Below, piece by piece: positions 37,478-47,398 of a DNA stretch of 64,000 nt; the first letter of the stretch is position 1, and each line of letters begins with the position of its first letter. Below the pieces are notes generated by a model that worked only from the letters and a program-made list of their open reading frames with translations, was not told where the DNA came from and did not search any database. Origin of the DNA: Halalkalibacter akibai JCM 9157 (GTDB lineage Bacteria > Bacillota > Bacilli > Bacillales > Bacillaceae_D); the NCBI RefSeq assembly GCF_000513135.1, contig NZ_BAUV01000004.1, forward strand, positions 1-64,000, in the 5' to 3' direction. The position numbers were made by a program, and so were the translations under genes.

Positions 37478-37561
37478 TAAAGCCCCAACTGATGGTTCCC
37501 CCTAAAGTTAGAGTAGAAAATCTAACTTTAGGGGGGCGATACCGCTTGAAGGGGCTTTTAT
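37478..37561. terminator. Terminator carrying an inserted inverted-repeat element
   Basis: The outer stem TAAAGCCCC (37478-37486) / GGGGCTTTTA (37551-37560) is split by a perfect 15-base inverted repeat CCCCCTAAAGTTAGA / TCTAACTTTAGGGGG (37498-37535). The inner hairpin has an 8-base loop. It serves the convergent yktA and yktB genes. The inner part looks like abutted insertion-sequence ends (see findings). Confidence 0.75.
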
Positions 37562-37565
37562 TTTA

Positions 37566-38188
37566 TTACGACATCGACAATCGGTATAGAGGAAGTAACT
37601 GTTCATACGTTTCTCTTGTGAAATTGGCTAAAGCCTGTCCATCTTTCAGAATTGGATCATTTGGTTGAAGATGACGCCCAACTAAAAATTCAGCTTTTTT
37701 CACATCTCTTAAGCGTTGTAAGTCAGCCTTAACATCTTCCTTGCTTTTTTCCGCTAAAGGTGTAGCATCCTTTTTCATGTGATCTAACGAAATAACGAAG
37801 TTTGCTGGTAAATCCGTTATTAGATTTAAGTTATCTAATAACGAATGGGCAATAGCCGTTTTGTTAGGTGCTTCATAAATTAATGCGAACCATATGAATA
37901 CATGATCATCAAATAAACCTAATTGAAAATGAGGGTGCTTTTTATAGCCGCGTTTATCATGCAAATTGCCATCCATGTGTCCTTAGGAGGATTGACTGTT
38001 CTTCTTGCATGCTTTGCAATATGAAGGTACATTTCATTTCCTAGTAGTATGGAAAGGTCATGCGTTAACTGCTCACCTAAACTCTTGAATGTTGGTTGTA
38101 TACGTGTTTTTATCGCTTCCATTCTCTCATCTAAACCTTCAATAGTAAAAACATCAAAATCTGATTGTGTGAAACCTTTCAAACTCAT
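37566..38188 (-). CDS. yktB: YktB (UPF0637/DUF1054), frameshifted
   Basis: Recognised as the DUF1054 family by [19 protein letters not shown] and [16 protein letters not shown], then [23 protein letters not shown]. The frame breaks at 37961/37960: minus-strand TGCATGAT should be TGC-CATGAT (or equivalent), restoring [12 protein letters not shown]. The restored protein is 207 residues, close to the B. subtilis length. Function unknown. Ribosome site GCGAGGTT before ATG at 38188. Confidence 0.88.
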
Positions 38189-38361
38189 GTAAATAACCTC
38201 GCTTTTTCATTTATACTCGTATTTTATCATAAATCATCTTTTTTACGCGAATTTACAAACCCGGTATACCGATAAAATAAATAACAAAAAAACCATATGT
38301 GGTAAGGATTAAGTTAAAAATAATTAATTATGCGTTTGACGTTTTCTTATTTTAAGTCCTA

Positions 38362-38370
38362 TGCTATAAT
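38362..38370 (+). promoter_or_regulatory. Extended -10 promoter upstream of ykzI-like gene
   Basis: TGCTATAAT about 80 bases before the gene; no -35 at correct spacing. Confidence 0.45.
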
Positions 38371-38452
38371 AAAATTAGTTAAAATAACAGAAAATTTAGT
38401 TTTATACCGATTGGTTAGTTATTTGTCAATTACAAAAGAGGAGTGAAGCTAT

Positions 38453-38641
38453 ATGGAACAAGTCATGCAAACGTTTATTCGGAAAGACGGAGAAATGAGA
38501 ATTCCTGTATTACGCCTTGAAATTGACTATGAGCTCGCAACTCTACATGATGCAATGCTAGATGAAGATTTAGTGTTAATGAAGCAAACGAAACATCGTC
38601 TTGAAAAGCTTAGACTAGAGTTGATCCAATTAGAGGTATAA
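38453..38641 (+). CDS. ykzI: YkzI-like small protein
   Basis: A 62-residue acidic protein, predicted to be helical (EIDYELATLHDAMLDEDLVLMKQTKHRLEKLRLELIQLE). It sits between yktB and yktC, where B. subtilis has ykzI; the name rests on position and size. AGAGGAGTG lies before the ATG. Function unknown. Confidence 0.7.
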   Translation: MEQVMQTFIRKDGEMRIPVLRLEIDYELATLHDAMLDEDLVLMKQTKHRLEKLRLELIQLEV

Positions 38642-38662
38642 GAAGCTTTTGTAAAGTAAAGT

Positions 38663-38732
38663 GACTCAGGAACCAGGTTACCTGCTGATGTATAATCTGT
38701 AGCTAACAGAACTGGTGCTGAGTCTCTTTTTT
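38663..38732 (+). terminator. Long terminator hairpin after ykzI-like gene
   Basis: GACTCAG...ACCAG...GTTA pairs with TAAC...CTGGT...CTGAGTC over about 62 bases, then T7. The unusually long interrupted stem could be a structured 3' UTR. Confidence 0.75.
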
Positions 38733-38891
38733 GTTTTCAGAGTTTGATTGTTGTTTTGGAATGGGAGCTCTTGGTTAGCGTAATGGAACGAACACGGTAC
38801 AAGACATTTTTAGTTCCTTGTATTTTTCTATTTGGAAAATGTATGTCATAATGGTAAAGGAATTGAAGTTGTAAATTAGGAGGTCGTGTTA

Positions 38892-39692
38892 ATGGCGGAG
38901 GACTGGTTAGAGCTTGAGAAAAAAGCAAGAGAATGGACTTATGAAGCAGCTAATTTGGTTAAAGAATCATTAGCGAACCCTATACATATTGAATCTAAGT
39001 CTAATCCAAATGATTTAGTAACAGAGGTTGACAGGGCAATTGAGTCTTTTTTCTTTCATAAAATTCAAAATGAATATCCAGAACACTTCTTTTTAGGTGA
39101 AGAGGGTATTGCAGACGAGCTTGAATCCCTAGGGGGGACCGTTTGGATTATAGATCCGATTGATGGAACAATGAACTTTGTTCATCAAAAGTATAATTTT
39201 TCGATTTCGGTTGCTATTTATCATGAAAGCCAAGGAATGGTCGGACTTGTATATGATGTTATGAATGATGAACTATTCCATGCCGTTCGCGGACACGGAG
39301 CTTATTTGAACAACGAAGAATTTTTGCCAGTTAAAGAAAGACCTTTACATGAATCAATTATTGGTTTAAATGCTAAGTGGTTAGTACAAGAGAAAAACGC
39401 TTATAGAAATCCATTAAGAGCTCTTGTTCGCGATGTAAGGAGTATTCGCTCTTATGGGTCTGCAGCACTTGAAATTGCTTATGTAGCGGCTGATCGACTT
39501 GATGGATATATTAGTGTCAATCTCTCACCTTGGGATTACGCTGCAGGACTTGTTCTTTTAGAGGAAGTGGGATGCAAAGCTTCCACATTTAGAGGTGAGC
39601 CATTAGATTTCATGAAACCAAGTACTGTAATAGTGGGAAAACCCCAGCTTCATAAAGAGATGGTTTCCTCATATGTGGGGGAGGAACTTTAA
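38892..39692 (+). CDS. yktC: Inositol monophosphatase family protein
   Basis: A 266-residue Mg-dependent sugar-phosphate phosphatase. Metal-binding motifs are GEEG, WIIDPIDGTMNF and SPWDYAAG. It corresponds by order to B. subtilis YktC, an inositol-1-monophosphatase homologue. The ATG at 38892 follows TTAGGAGG; the frame opens at 38886 with TTG. The next gene begins 3 bases after the stop. Confidence 0.93.
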   Translation: MAEDWLELEKKAREWTYEAANLVKESLANPIHIESKSNPNDLVTEVDRAIESFFFHKIQNEYPEHFFLGEEGIADELESLGGTVWIIDPIDGTMNFVHQKYNFSISVAIYHESQGMVGLVYDVMNDELFHAVRGHGAYLNNEEFLPVKERPLHESIIGLNAKWLVQEKNAYRNPLRALVRDVRSIRSYGSAALEIAYVAADRLDGYISVNLSPWDYAAGLVLLEEVGCKASTFRGEPLDFMKPSTVIVGKPQLHKEMVSSYVGEEL

Positions 39693-39695
39693 ACG

Positions 39696-40583
39696 ATGAA
39701 AAAAGTTGGTTTTATTGGATTAGGTACAATGGGATTACCGATGACCAAGCATCTGGTCGAAGCTGGGTTTGAAACTTATGTAGTTAGTCGCAGTAGGGGG
39801 CCAATTGAACAAGCTCTATCATTTGGTGCTTTTGAAGCTAAAACACCGAGAGACCTTATGGAGACGGTTGATATAGTAATGACTTGCTTACCTACTCCAC
39901 AAACTATTATAGATGTGTATGAGGGAGAGGACGGTTTAATAGCAGGAGCAACTGAAGGCAAGATCATAATAGATCATTCAACTGTTAATCGGGAAACAAA
40001 CCTTCATGTTTCTAGGCTTTTAGCTGCAAAGAAAGCGCACTTTTTAGATGCACCAATTAGTGGTGGGCCAATGGGAGCTCAAGCTGGGGCATTAACCATT
40101 ATGTGTGGAGGCGAGTCACAGGTATTTGAAATAGCAAAACCCGTGATGCAGGCGTTTGGAGAATACATTGTTTTAGTTGGACCCACAGGAAGTGGAACGG
40201 TCGTAAAGTTATTAAACAATATGTTAATTGGAGTTCACCAAGCAGCTTTAGCTGAATGCTATGTAATGGCTGAAAAAGCCGGTGTTGATCCAGCGATTGC
40301 CTACGACTTAATTAAAAGAAGCGCAGGTTTTTCCAAAAGTATGGATTGGTCAGTTGATGCGATCCTTGACCGTTCTTTTGAAGCTCGGTTCTCCATTAAT
40401 TTACTACATAAAGATATCCGATTAGCCTTAGAGCTCGCAGATCAAGTAGAAATGCCTTTAGATCTAGTTGCTTTAGGTGAAAGAAAAGTTGCAGAAGCAA
40501 AGGAAAAATTTGGTGATCAAGATGTTTGTGCCATCGTACGTCCTCTTGAAGAAAAAACGCGAACTTTCTTGAAAAGAAAATAA
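39696..40583 (+). CDS. NAD(P)-dependent 3-hydroxyacid dehydrogenase
   Basis: A 295-residue beta-hydroxyacid dehydrogenase related to 3-hydroxyisobutyrate dehydrogenase and tartronate semialdehyde reductase. The N-terminal Rossmann motif GFIGLGTMGLPMTKHL, the substrate signature DAPISGGPMGAQAGAL and catalytic lysine in GTVVKLLNNML are intact. Substrate cannot be told. It is immediately downstream of the phosphatase gene and ends the operon. Confidence 0.9.
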   Translation: MKKVGFIGLGTMGLPMTKHLVEAGFETYVVSRSRGPIEQALSFGAFEAKTPRDLMETVDIVMTCLPTPQTIIDVYEGEDGLIAGATEGKIIIDHSTVNRETNLHVSRLLAAKKAHFLDAPISGGPMGAQAGALTIMCGGESQVFEIAKPVMQAFGEYIVLVGPTGSGTVVKLLNNMLIGVHQAALAECYVMAEKAGVDPAIAYDLIKRSAGFSKSMDWSVDAILDRSFEARFSINLLHKDIRLALELADQVEMPLDLVALGERKVAEAKEKFGDQDVCAIVRPLEEKTRTFLKRK

Positions 40584-40626
40584 AAAATGCGTACAATGCT
40601 TAATCTAATGTTTTTGAGCGAAAAAG

Positions 40627-40669
40627 AAAGGTACCATAAAGCTTAAAGCCTTTATGGTACCTTTTTTAT
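40627..40669. terminator. Bidirectional terminator between dehydrogenase and ylaF
   Basis: AAAGGTACCATAAAG / CTTTATGGTACCTTT stem with T tail. Confidence 0.93.
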
Positions 40670-40851
40670 ACTTCGTTTGACTCTCTGACTTTTTTACGTA
40701 GTGTAAATCCTAGACCAGTAGCAATGACAACTCCTGCTATAGCAAGGATTGCAATTAAAAGACTTCTCTCGGCTATTGCTACACCAATACTCATAATGCA
40801 AATAACACTAATAATGGCAAGTAACAAAAATAATACGTTCTCTTTTTTCAT
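40666..40851 (-). CDS. ylaF: YlaF family membrane protein (DUF5325)
   Basis: A 61-residue protein with two membrane helices (VLFLLLAIISVICIMSIGVA and IAILAIAGVVIATGLGF) and a basic C-terminal end. Family from similarity and position beside typA, as in B. subtilis ylaF-ylaG. Ribosome site GGGGG. Confidence 0.85.
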   Translation of the reverse strand: MKKENVLFLLLAIISVICIMSIGVAIAERSLLIAILAIAGVVIATGLGFTLRKKVRESNEV

Positions 40852-41102
40852 ATAAGAGCCCCCTAACGAACTTTCACATTTAATAGTGTAACTCGAATTG
40901 AAAAAAAGAAAAACCCTAACAATGTGACAAATAAAGTAAACATCTTGGAAATAGTATAATCTCTAAATGTGATAAAAGGGTTTAGGCAATGCTATTACAT
41001 ATAAAGAAAAATAAAAATATGTTGTTGCTGTCGATATTTGTATCTTTAAAATCATTTTATGATATACTTGTACAGTTAATGAACGAATAAGGAGAGAAAA
41101 AA

Positions 41103-42937
41103 ATGAAAACTCGTAACGATATACGTAATATCGCGATTATTGCTCACGTTGACCACGGAAAAACAACTCTTGTAGACCAGTTGCTTAAACAATCTGGTAC
41201 TTTCCGAGAAAATGAGCAGGTAGCAGAACGCGCAATGGATTCTAATGCATTGGAGAAAGAGCGTGGAATTACAATTTTAGCTAAAAATACGGCAATTAAC
41301 TATAACGATAAACGAATTAATATTATGGATACACCAGGACATGCCGATTTTGGTGGTGAAGTTGAACGAATCATGAAAATGGTTGACGGTGTATTATTAG
41401 TCGTTGATGCTTACGAAGCTGTATGCCTCAAACTCGTTTTGTTCTTAAAAAAGCTTTAGAGCAAAATTTAATCCCAATTGTTGTAGTAAATAAGATTGAC
41501 CGTGATTTTGCTCGTCCTGCTGAAGTAGTAGATGAGGTTATTGATCTTTTTATTGACTTAGGAGCAAATGAAGATCAATTAGAATTCCCAGTTGTTTACG
41601 CTTCTGCTATCAACGGTACTTCTAGTATGAATGCTGATCAACAAGATGAAAACATGAGTTCATTATTTGATACGATTATTGAAACGATTCCAGCTCCTAT
41701 TGATAATAGTGAAGAGCCACTTCAGTTCCAAGTTACAATGCTTGATTACAACGATTATGTTGGTCGTATTGGAATCGGTCGTGTATTTAGAGGAACAATG
41801 AAAGTTGGGCAACAAGTTGCTCTAATGAAACTTGATGGTTCTGTAAAGCAATTCCGTGTTACTAAAATGTTTGGGTTTCTAGGCCTAAAGCGTACAGAGA
41901 TTCAAGAAGCTCAAGCTGGTGACTTAATCGCTGTTTCAGGAATGGAAGAGATCAACGTAGGGGAAACAGTGTGTCCTGTTGATCATCAAGAAGCATTACC
42001 AATTCTACGTATTGATGAGCCTACTCTTCAAATGACTTTCCTTGTTAATAACAGTCCTTTTGCTGGCCGTGAAGGGAAGTTTGTCACAAGTAGAAAGTTA
42101 GAAGAGCGTTTGAAATCAGAATTAGAAACAGATGTAAGTCTTCGAGTTGAAAACACGGATTCTCCAGATGTGTGGATTGTTTCAGGTCGTGGAGAGTTAC
42201 ATTTATCTATCTTAATTGAAAATATGCGTCGTCAAGGCTTTGAATTACAAGTTTCTAAACCAGAAGTTATTATTCGAGAAATTGATGGCGTGAAATCCGA
42301 ACCAATGGAGCGCGTTCAAATTGATGTTCCTGAAGAGTACACTGGATCTGTAATGGAATCAATTGGTGAACGTAAAGGTGAAATGATCAATATGACTAAT
42401 AACGGTAGTGGACAAGTTCGTCTTGAATTCTTAGTTCCTGCTCGTGGTCTAATTGGTTATACAACTGAATTTTTATCGCAAACACGCGGTTACGGTATTA
42501 TTAATCACTCCTTTGACAGCTATGCACCTATGGCTCCTGGACAAGTTGGTGGACGTCGTCAAGGTGTTCTTGTTTCAATGGAAACAGGAAAGGCGACTCA
42601 GTATGGAATTATGGGAGTCGAAGATCGAGGTACTATTTTTGTTGAACCAGGTACAGAGATCTATGAAGGAATGATTGTTGGTGAACACACTCGTGATAAT
42701 GATTTATCTGTGAATATTACGAAAATGAAACAACAAACGAATGTTCGTTCTGCAAATAAAGATTTCACTGTAACAATGAAGAAACCTCGTATCATGACAC
42801 TTGAAGAAGCGCTTGAGTATTTGAATGAAGATGAATACTGTGAGCTTACACCAGAGTCGATTCGATTACGCAAAAAAATTCTTAATAAATCAGAACGGGA
42901 ACGTGAAGAAAAGCGTAGAAAGTTAGCGGCAAAATAA
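41103..42937 (+). CDS. typA: Ribosome-associated GTPase TypA/BipA, frameshifted
   Basis: A translational GTPase implicated in ribosome assembly and stress adaptation. G1 AHVDHGKTT (14-22), switch I RGITI, G3 [14 protein letters not shown] and domains homologous to EF-G follow, ending in the TypA-specific domain. The frame breaks at 41418/41419: GAAGCTGTATG should be GAAGGCTGTATG, restoring [13 protein letters not shown]. The restored length is 611 residues, as in the family. An assembly error is more likely than loss of function. Ribosome site AAGGAGAG. Confidence 0.93.
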
Positions 42938-42950
42938 GAAGGTGATATTA

Positions 42951-43283
42951 ATGAACAACGGGCAGGTAACAGAACAAGAGCTAGAGGGTCTTACATGGCT
43001 GATGCGAGCTTCGTTAGAAAATCCTTGGATTGGTTTGTATTCTTTTCTTGCTGTTGTAGTTCTAACTGTTATAGTTTTTAATTTAGGTTTTGCAAGGAAA
43101 TTACCTGTTTTAAAAAGAGTGGTTATTTATCTTTTGCTTGTAATAGGTAGTTTTGTAATGTGGTTTTTGGAATTTGCTTTTGGAGCCCCGATTATGGCTG
43201 TATTGATTATTTCGGGTGTTATCCTTGGTTTATATAGGTTCCGGCTGCATCGTCACAGAAAAGAAAAAGACCAAGCGTCTTAA
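42951..43283 (+). CDS. ylaH: YlaH-like membrane protein
   Basis: A 110-residue protein with three membrane helices (about 25-47, 55-74, 78-97) and a basic C-terminal tail (RFRLHRHRKEKD). Synteny typA-ylaH-ylaI matches B. subtilis. Function unknown. The ATG at 42951 is preferred (AGAAGGTGAT upstream) over the TTG/ATT region at 42942. Confidence 0.85.
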   Translation: MNNGQVTEQELEGLTWLMRASLENPWIGLYSFLAVVVLTVIVFNLGFARKLPVLKRVVIYLLLVIGSFVMWFLEFAFGAPIMAVLIISGVILGLYRFRLHRHRKEKDQAS

Positions 43284-43305
43284 TCTGTTAGACACGGTCT
43301 AATAA

Positions 43306-43352
43306 AGAAGAGAGCAAGTGGGTTATTCCCATTCGCTCTCTTCTTTTTTTTC
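43306..43352. terminator. Bidirectional terminator between ylaH and ylaI
   Basis: AAGAAGAGAGC...GGG / CCC...GCTCTCTTCTT with T run; it overlaps the last codons of ylaI. Confidence 0.88.
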
Positions 43353-43526
43353 AAATGCTAAATGAAAAGATTCAGCCTCTTTTCGGGCTTCTGTTCTTTC
43401 CTTAATACGTTCGTTACAAGAATCACACATATAAGTATGAATAGGCCGATTGCGTAAGCGCTTAGCCAGCGGAAGGTGATCATCCAATTTATCAATTTTA
43501 TCGCACAAAACACATTTAACTCTCAT
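43323..43526 (-). CDS. ylaI: YlaI zinc-ribbon protein (DUF2197)
   Basis: A 67-residue protein with two CxxC pairs (CVLCDK and CDSCNERI), a probable zinc ribbon, followed by an acidic/basic helix. Matches DUF2197/YlaI by sequence and position. Function unknown. GGAGTG lies 11 bases upstream of the ATG. Confidence 0.88.
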   Translation of the reverse strand: MRVKCVLCDKIDKLDDHLPLAKRLRNRPIHTYMCDSCNERIKERTEARKEAESFHLAFEKKEESEWE

Positions 43527-43633
43527 AATCTTATCAACACTCCAATCTCTTTATTATTGTAAGCAAAATAGATTGAAAAAGCCATCTCTTTACAAGCAAA
43601 CTTAAACCTACATTTTAATCAAGAGTTAAAATA

Positions 43634-43642
43634 TGGTATAAT
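43634..43642 (+). promoter_or_regulatory. Extended -10 promoter of the flavin-binding-fold gene
   Basis: TGGTATAAT, about 37 bases before the start codon. Confidence 0.55.
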
Positions 43643-43678
43643 ATATTAAATTAAGTGCGTCAAGAATGGAGGAATATA

Positions 43679-44134
43679 ATGGCCAATCGAATTGAATCAG
43701 GGCTAACTGACGAGATTTTACCACTTCTCCAAAAAGAACAATACGTATTACTTTCTACTATTGATTTTGAATTAGGTACGCCAAATGTCAATGCAATTTC
43801 TTGGATTTACGCTCCCGACGCCCAAACGATTCGCTTTACGATTGATAATCGTTCACGCATTATCCAGAACATTAAAGCGAATGAGGGTGTAGTACTCACA
43901 TTAATTGCAAATGGATCCACTTATTCAATTGCTGGTACTGCCCAAATTATCGTTGAAAAATTAGAAGATGTCCCATTAAAATTAGCTTTGTTAGAATTGG
44001 ATGTAAAGGAAGTTAGGGATGTAATGTTCTATGGGGCAAAAATGTCTACTCAACCAAAATATGAAAAAACATATGATGCACAAGCTGCTGCGAAACTAGA
44101 TCATCAGGTTATGCAAGCAATGAAAAGGGGTTAA
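43679..44134 (+). CDS. Pyridoxamine 5'-phosphate oxidase-like FMN-fold protein
   Basis: A 151-residue split-barrel protein. VLLSTIDFELGTPNVNAISW and IRFTIDNRSRIIQNIKANEGVVL are typical of the PNPOx-like family that binds FMN, F420 or haem. True pyridoxine oxidase is unlikely at this size. It occupies the place of ylaJ in the B. subtilis order. The ATG at 43679 follows TGGAGGA; the frame is open to 43655. Confidence 0.8.
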   Translation: MANRIESGLTDEILPLLQKEQYVLLSTIDFELGTPNVNAISWIYAPDAQTIRFTIDNRSRIIQNIKANEGVVLTLIANGSTYSIAGTAQIIVEKLEDVPLKLALLELDVKEVRDVMFYGAKMSTQPKYEKTYDAQAAAKLDHQVMQAMKRG

Positions 44135-44310
44135 CTCATTATTTGAGTTGTCCTCTTTTTTTCTTATTTAAATTGATTTGTGATTCGTTCGTCTATCTTC
44201 AATAACTTAGACATACATTCATATTAAGGAGTTATTGAACAAACTTAGAAAATTTGCATAACTTGTAAGTAAGCAGTTGTTGACAAACGATTCTTAAGTC
44301 AGGAGGCGGA

Positions 44311-45642
44311 ATGTTGAAAAAAATCTACGTATTGGACACGAACGTACTCTTACAGGATCCTTACTCTATCAATTCATTTCAGGATAATCAAGTGGTGATA
44401 CCAGCAGTCGTACTTGAAGAGGTAGATTCTAAGAAAAGAAATATGGACGAGATAGGTAGAAATGCTCGTCAATTTTCAAAAATAATAGATAACCTTAGAG
44501 GGTTGGGGAAGCTACATGAGGGTGTTCCAATAGAATCTGGAGGCACATTACGAGTTGAGTTAAATCATAGATCTTTCCTTAGGTTAAAAGATTCTTTTGC
44601 AGAAATGACAAATGATAATCGCATTATTGCTGTAGCATTAAATTTGATGCTTGAGGAGCAAGAGAAAATAGATGGGAGACAAGTTATTTTAGTTAGTAAG
44701 GATGCTCTTGTAAGGGTAAAGGCAGATGCGTTAGGTTTACCTGCAGAAGACTTTCTTAGTGACAGAGTCGTAGAATTTGATCACGTATATCCAGGTTACG
44801 TTGAAATATATGTTGATGCTGATGTGATGAAGAAATTTTATGCAAATGGAGAGATTGCCATTTCAGAGCTTACGAAGCACCCGTTTTATCCTCATCAGTT
44901 TATCATTATGAAAGATGCACTAGGAAGTTCTAGTTCAGCACTTGGAAAAGTAGAACCAGATGGAAAAAAGGTAAAAAAATTCGTTAGTGAGCCAGATCAT
45001 GTATGGGGAATTAGATCTCGTAATGTTCAACAAAGAATGGCTTTTGAGCTTTTATTAAGGGATGATATTAGTTTAGTGACGATGATTGGTAAGGCAGGGA
45101 CAGGTAAAACTCTTTTATCGTTAGCGGCAGGATTGATGCAAACAGAAGACTTAGGAAAATATAAAAAATTAGTCGTTGCTAGACCAGTTGTTCCATTAGG
45201 CAAGGATATTGGCTTTTTACCAGGAGAAAAGGAAGAAAAGCTTAGGCCATGGATGCAACCTATCTATGATAACTTAGAGTTTCTGTTTGATACTAAGAAG
45301 CCTGGTGAACTAGATAATATATTGGCTGGAATGGGTTCCATTCAAGTGGAAGCTTTGACGTATATAAGAGGAAGAAGCATTCCAGATCAATTTATTATAA
45401 TTGATGAAGCTCAAAATCTAACTAAACATGAAGTGAAAACCATTTTAACAAGGGTTGGTGAGCGAAGTAAACTAGTGTTAATGGGAGATCCTCAACAAAT
45501 AGATCATCCTTATCTAGACGAATACAACAATGGATTAACGTATGTTGTTGAAAAATTCAAAGACCAAACGGTTAGTGGACATGTTAAATTAGTTAAAGGA
45601 GAAAGATCCGGATTAGCTCAATTAGCTGCTGATTTGTTATAA
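44311..45642 (+). CDS. ylaK: PhoH-family protein with PIN domain (YlaK)
   Basis: A 443-residue protein: N-terminal PIN nuclease domain (D9, E36/E37, D102, D131) and C-terminal PhoH ATPase with Walker A GKAGTGKT (260-267) and Walker B FIIIDEAQN. PIN-PhoH (PhoH2) proteins are reported to be ATP-dependent RNA helicase/RNases. Matches YlaK by position. AGGAGG lies 4 bases before the ATG at 44311; TTG at 44314 has better spacing and is an alternative start. Confidence 0.93.
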   Translation: MLKKIYVLDTNVLLQDPYSINSFQDNQVVIPAVVLEEVDSKKRNMDEIGRNARQFSKIIDNLRGLGKLHEGVPIESGGTLRVELNHRSFLRLKDSFAEMTNDNRIIAVALNLMLEEQEKIDGRQVILVSKDALVRVKADALGLPAEDFLSDRVVEFDHVYPGYVEIYVDADVMKKFYANGEIAISELTKHPFYPHQFIIMKDALGSSSSALGKVEPDGKKVKKFVSEPDHVWGIRSRNVQQRMAFELLLRDDISLVTMIGKAGTGKTLLSLAAGLMQTEDLGKYKKLVVARPVVPLGKDIGFLPGEKEEKLRPWMQPIYDNLEFLFDTKKPGELDNILAGMGSIQVEALTYIRGRSIPDQFIIIDEAQNLTKHEVKTILTRVGERSKLVLMGDPQQIDHPYLDEYNNGLTYVVEKFKDQTVSGHVKLVKGERSGLAQLAADLL

Positions 45643-45645
45643 AAG

Positions 45646-45698
45646 AAAGAGGTTATCAATGGTCAAGCTCGTGACCATCTGATAACCTCTTTTTTTTA
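45646..45698. terminator. Bidirectional terminator between ylaK and ylaL-like gene
   Basis: AAAGAGGTTATC..GGTC / GACC..GATAACCTCTT stem with T8. Confidence 0.93.
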
Positions 45699-46211
45699 TG
45701 AAAGATGAAGAATAAATTTAACGACATTTGTAATGGGTTTGTCTTTATTTGATCCATCACCTAAATAGAAATGAATCGGTCCATTTTCTTTCAATGGCTT
45801 TCCTTTAAAAGAAAAACCAGCTATTCCTGCTAGTGCGACTTTATAATCGAAAAAATGACTTTCGCCATTTTTTTGTTTAATTTCAACTTTGGATACGCCT
45901 TCAATCGGTTCAGAATTAATTAGGAACGGTTTAAGAGGCATACCGAAAGAGCCTTGCATTAGTTTTTGTTTATCATATTTTATTTTGTTATCATTTGAAT
46001 CTGGTCTTGGTGGCTCTGACCCTTCTGTAATTTCTTTATCCCATTGAGCAGAAATCGCTTTTTTATACTTTGTTTCTTCGTCCTCGGCTGTGTCTAACTG
46101 ATCAAAATATGTATCCAAGTCAACCTTTCTTTCATCAAATATCCAGACCGTAGGATCAATGGTTAAAGGATGATTTACATCACCATCTATAAAAAAAACA
46201 AACTCTTGCAT
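45696..46211 (-). CDS. ylaL: YlaL-like protein of unknown function
   Basis: A 171-residue soluble protein with no recognised catalytic motif (VFFIDGDVNHPLTIDPTVWI, then SFGMPLKPFLIN and a beta-rich C-terminal half). It sits between ylaK and glsA, where B. subtilis has ylaL, hence the name. The ATG at 46211 follows TAGGAGGG; the frame extends to 46271 without support. Confidence 0.6.
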   Translation of the reverse strand: MQEFVFFIDGDVNHPLTIDPTVWIFDERKVDLDTYFDQLDTAEDEETKYKKAISAQWDKEITEGSEPPRPDSNDNKIKYDKQKLMQGSFGMPLKPFLINSEPIEGVSKVEIKQKNGESHFFDYKVALAGIAGFSFKGKPLKENGPIHFYLGDGSNKDKPITNVVKFILHLS

Positions 46212-46368
46212 AAAATTCCCTCCTAAATGCACATTCCTATAAAGTATAAAGGCTTTCAATGTTTTTGTCACTTGTGGTGAGTAGATAAATCTGTTGTTTT
46301 TAATGTGTCTTGATTATACTAAACAGGACAACTATTATGGAACGTTAAGAATGATTGGAGTGGTGTAA

Positions 46369-47297
46369 TTGGTTTGTCGTTACGGAGACGATTTGAAAAT
46401 GATGGTAGAACAGGTTAAACAATATACGAGCGAAGGGAAAGTGGCTGACTACATACCAGCTTTATCGGTGGCTGATCCGTCTAAAGTTGCTGTTGCCATT
46501 TATGATGGAAATGATACGTGTTTTAGCGAGGGGAACTTTAATGAAAAATTCACTTTGCAAAGCATTTCAAAAGTTCTTACACTTGCTTTGGCTCTGATGG
46601 ATCATGGTGAAAAATATGTCTTCAGTAAGGTAGGGATGGAACCAACAGGAGATCCTTTTAATTCTATCTCAAAACTTGAAACGCAAATACCATCTAAACC
46701 ACTTAATCCTATGATAAATGCAGGCGCTTTAGCTGTAAGCTCTTTGATCAAAGGTTCTTCCAATGAAGAAAAATTAGAAAGGTTATTGCAATTTGTACGA
46801 GATTTAAGCGGGAATGATCAAATTAGTTATAATAAGGAAGTGGCTCAGTCTGAGTTTGAAACAGCGGATCTAAACCGAGCACTTTCTTATTTTATGAAGC
46901 AACATGGCGTACTCACTGGAGATGTCGATGAGCTACTTGATTTTTATACAAAGCAATGTGCCATTGAAGTGAATTGTGAAGATTTAGCAAAATAGGGTTT
47001 GCTTTAGCGAATCAAGGAAAACACCCGCTCCAGAAAAATGATATTATTCCGGCCGAAATTGCTAGATTAGTTAAAACTTTTATGGTAACTTGCGGAATGT
47101 ATAATGCTTCAGGAGAGTTTGCGATAAGAGTTGGAATTCCTGCTAAGAGTGGGGTATCTGGTGGGATTGTTGGTGCTGTCCCCGGCAATATTGGCATCGG
47201 AATTTACGGGCCGGCTCTTGATAAAAAGGGAAATAGTGTTGCTGGCATGAGACTTTTAGAGCTCCTTTCTAGCAAATATCATTTAAGTATTTTTTAA
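46369..47297 (+). CDS. glsA: Glutaminase, frameshifted
   Basis: A serine-dependent glutaminase (beta-lactamase-like fold) converting glutamine to glutamate and ammonia. The catalytic pair S65/K68 lies in [27 protein letters not shown] and [12 protein letters not shown] are also present. The frame breaks at about 46992: GCAAAATAGGG should have five A, restoring [17 protein letters not shown]. The restored protein is 309 residues, the same as B. subtilis GlsA2 (YlaM), at the same locus. This break is in an A run, unlike the others. TTG start with GGAGTGG. Confidence 0.9.
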
Positions 47298-47398
47298 TCA
47301 GAAAGTTCTTATTTATACTTCATGTGAAAATCGTTGCAATTTTTAGTTGAAACAGCTACTATTAAGACAAGGATATTTCACATGAAGGAGTGGTCAAC

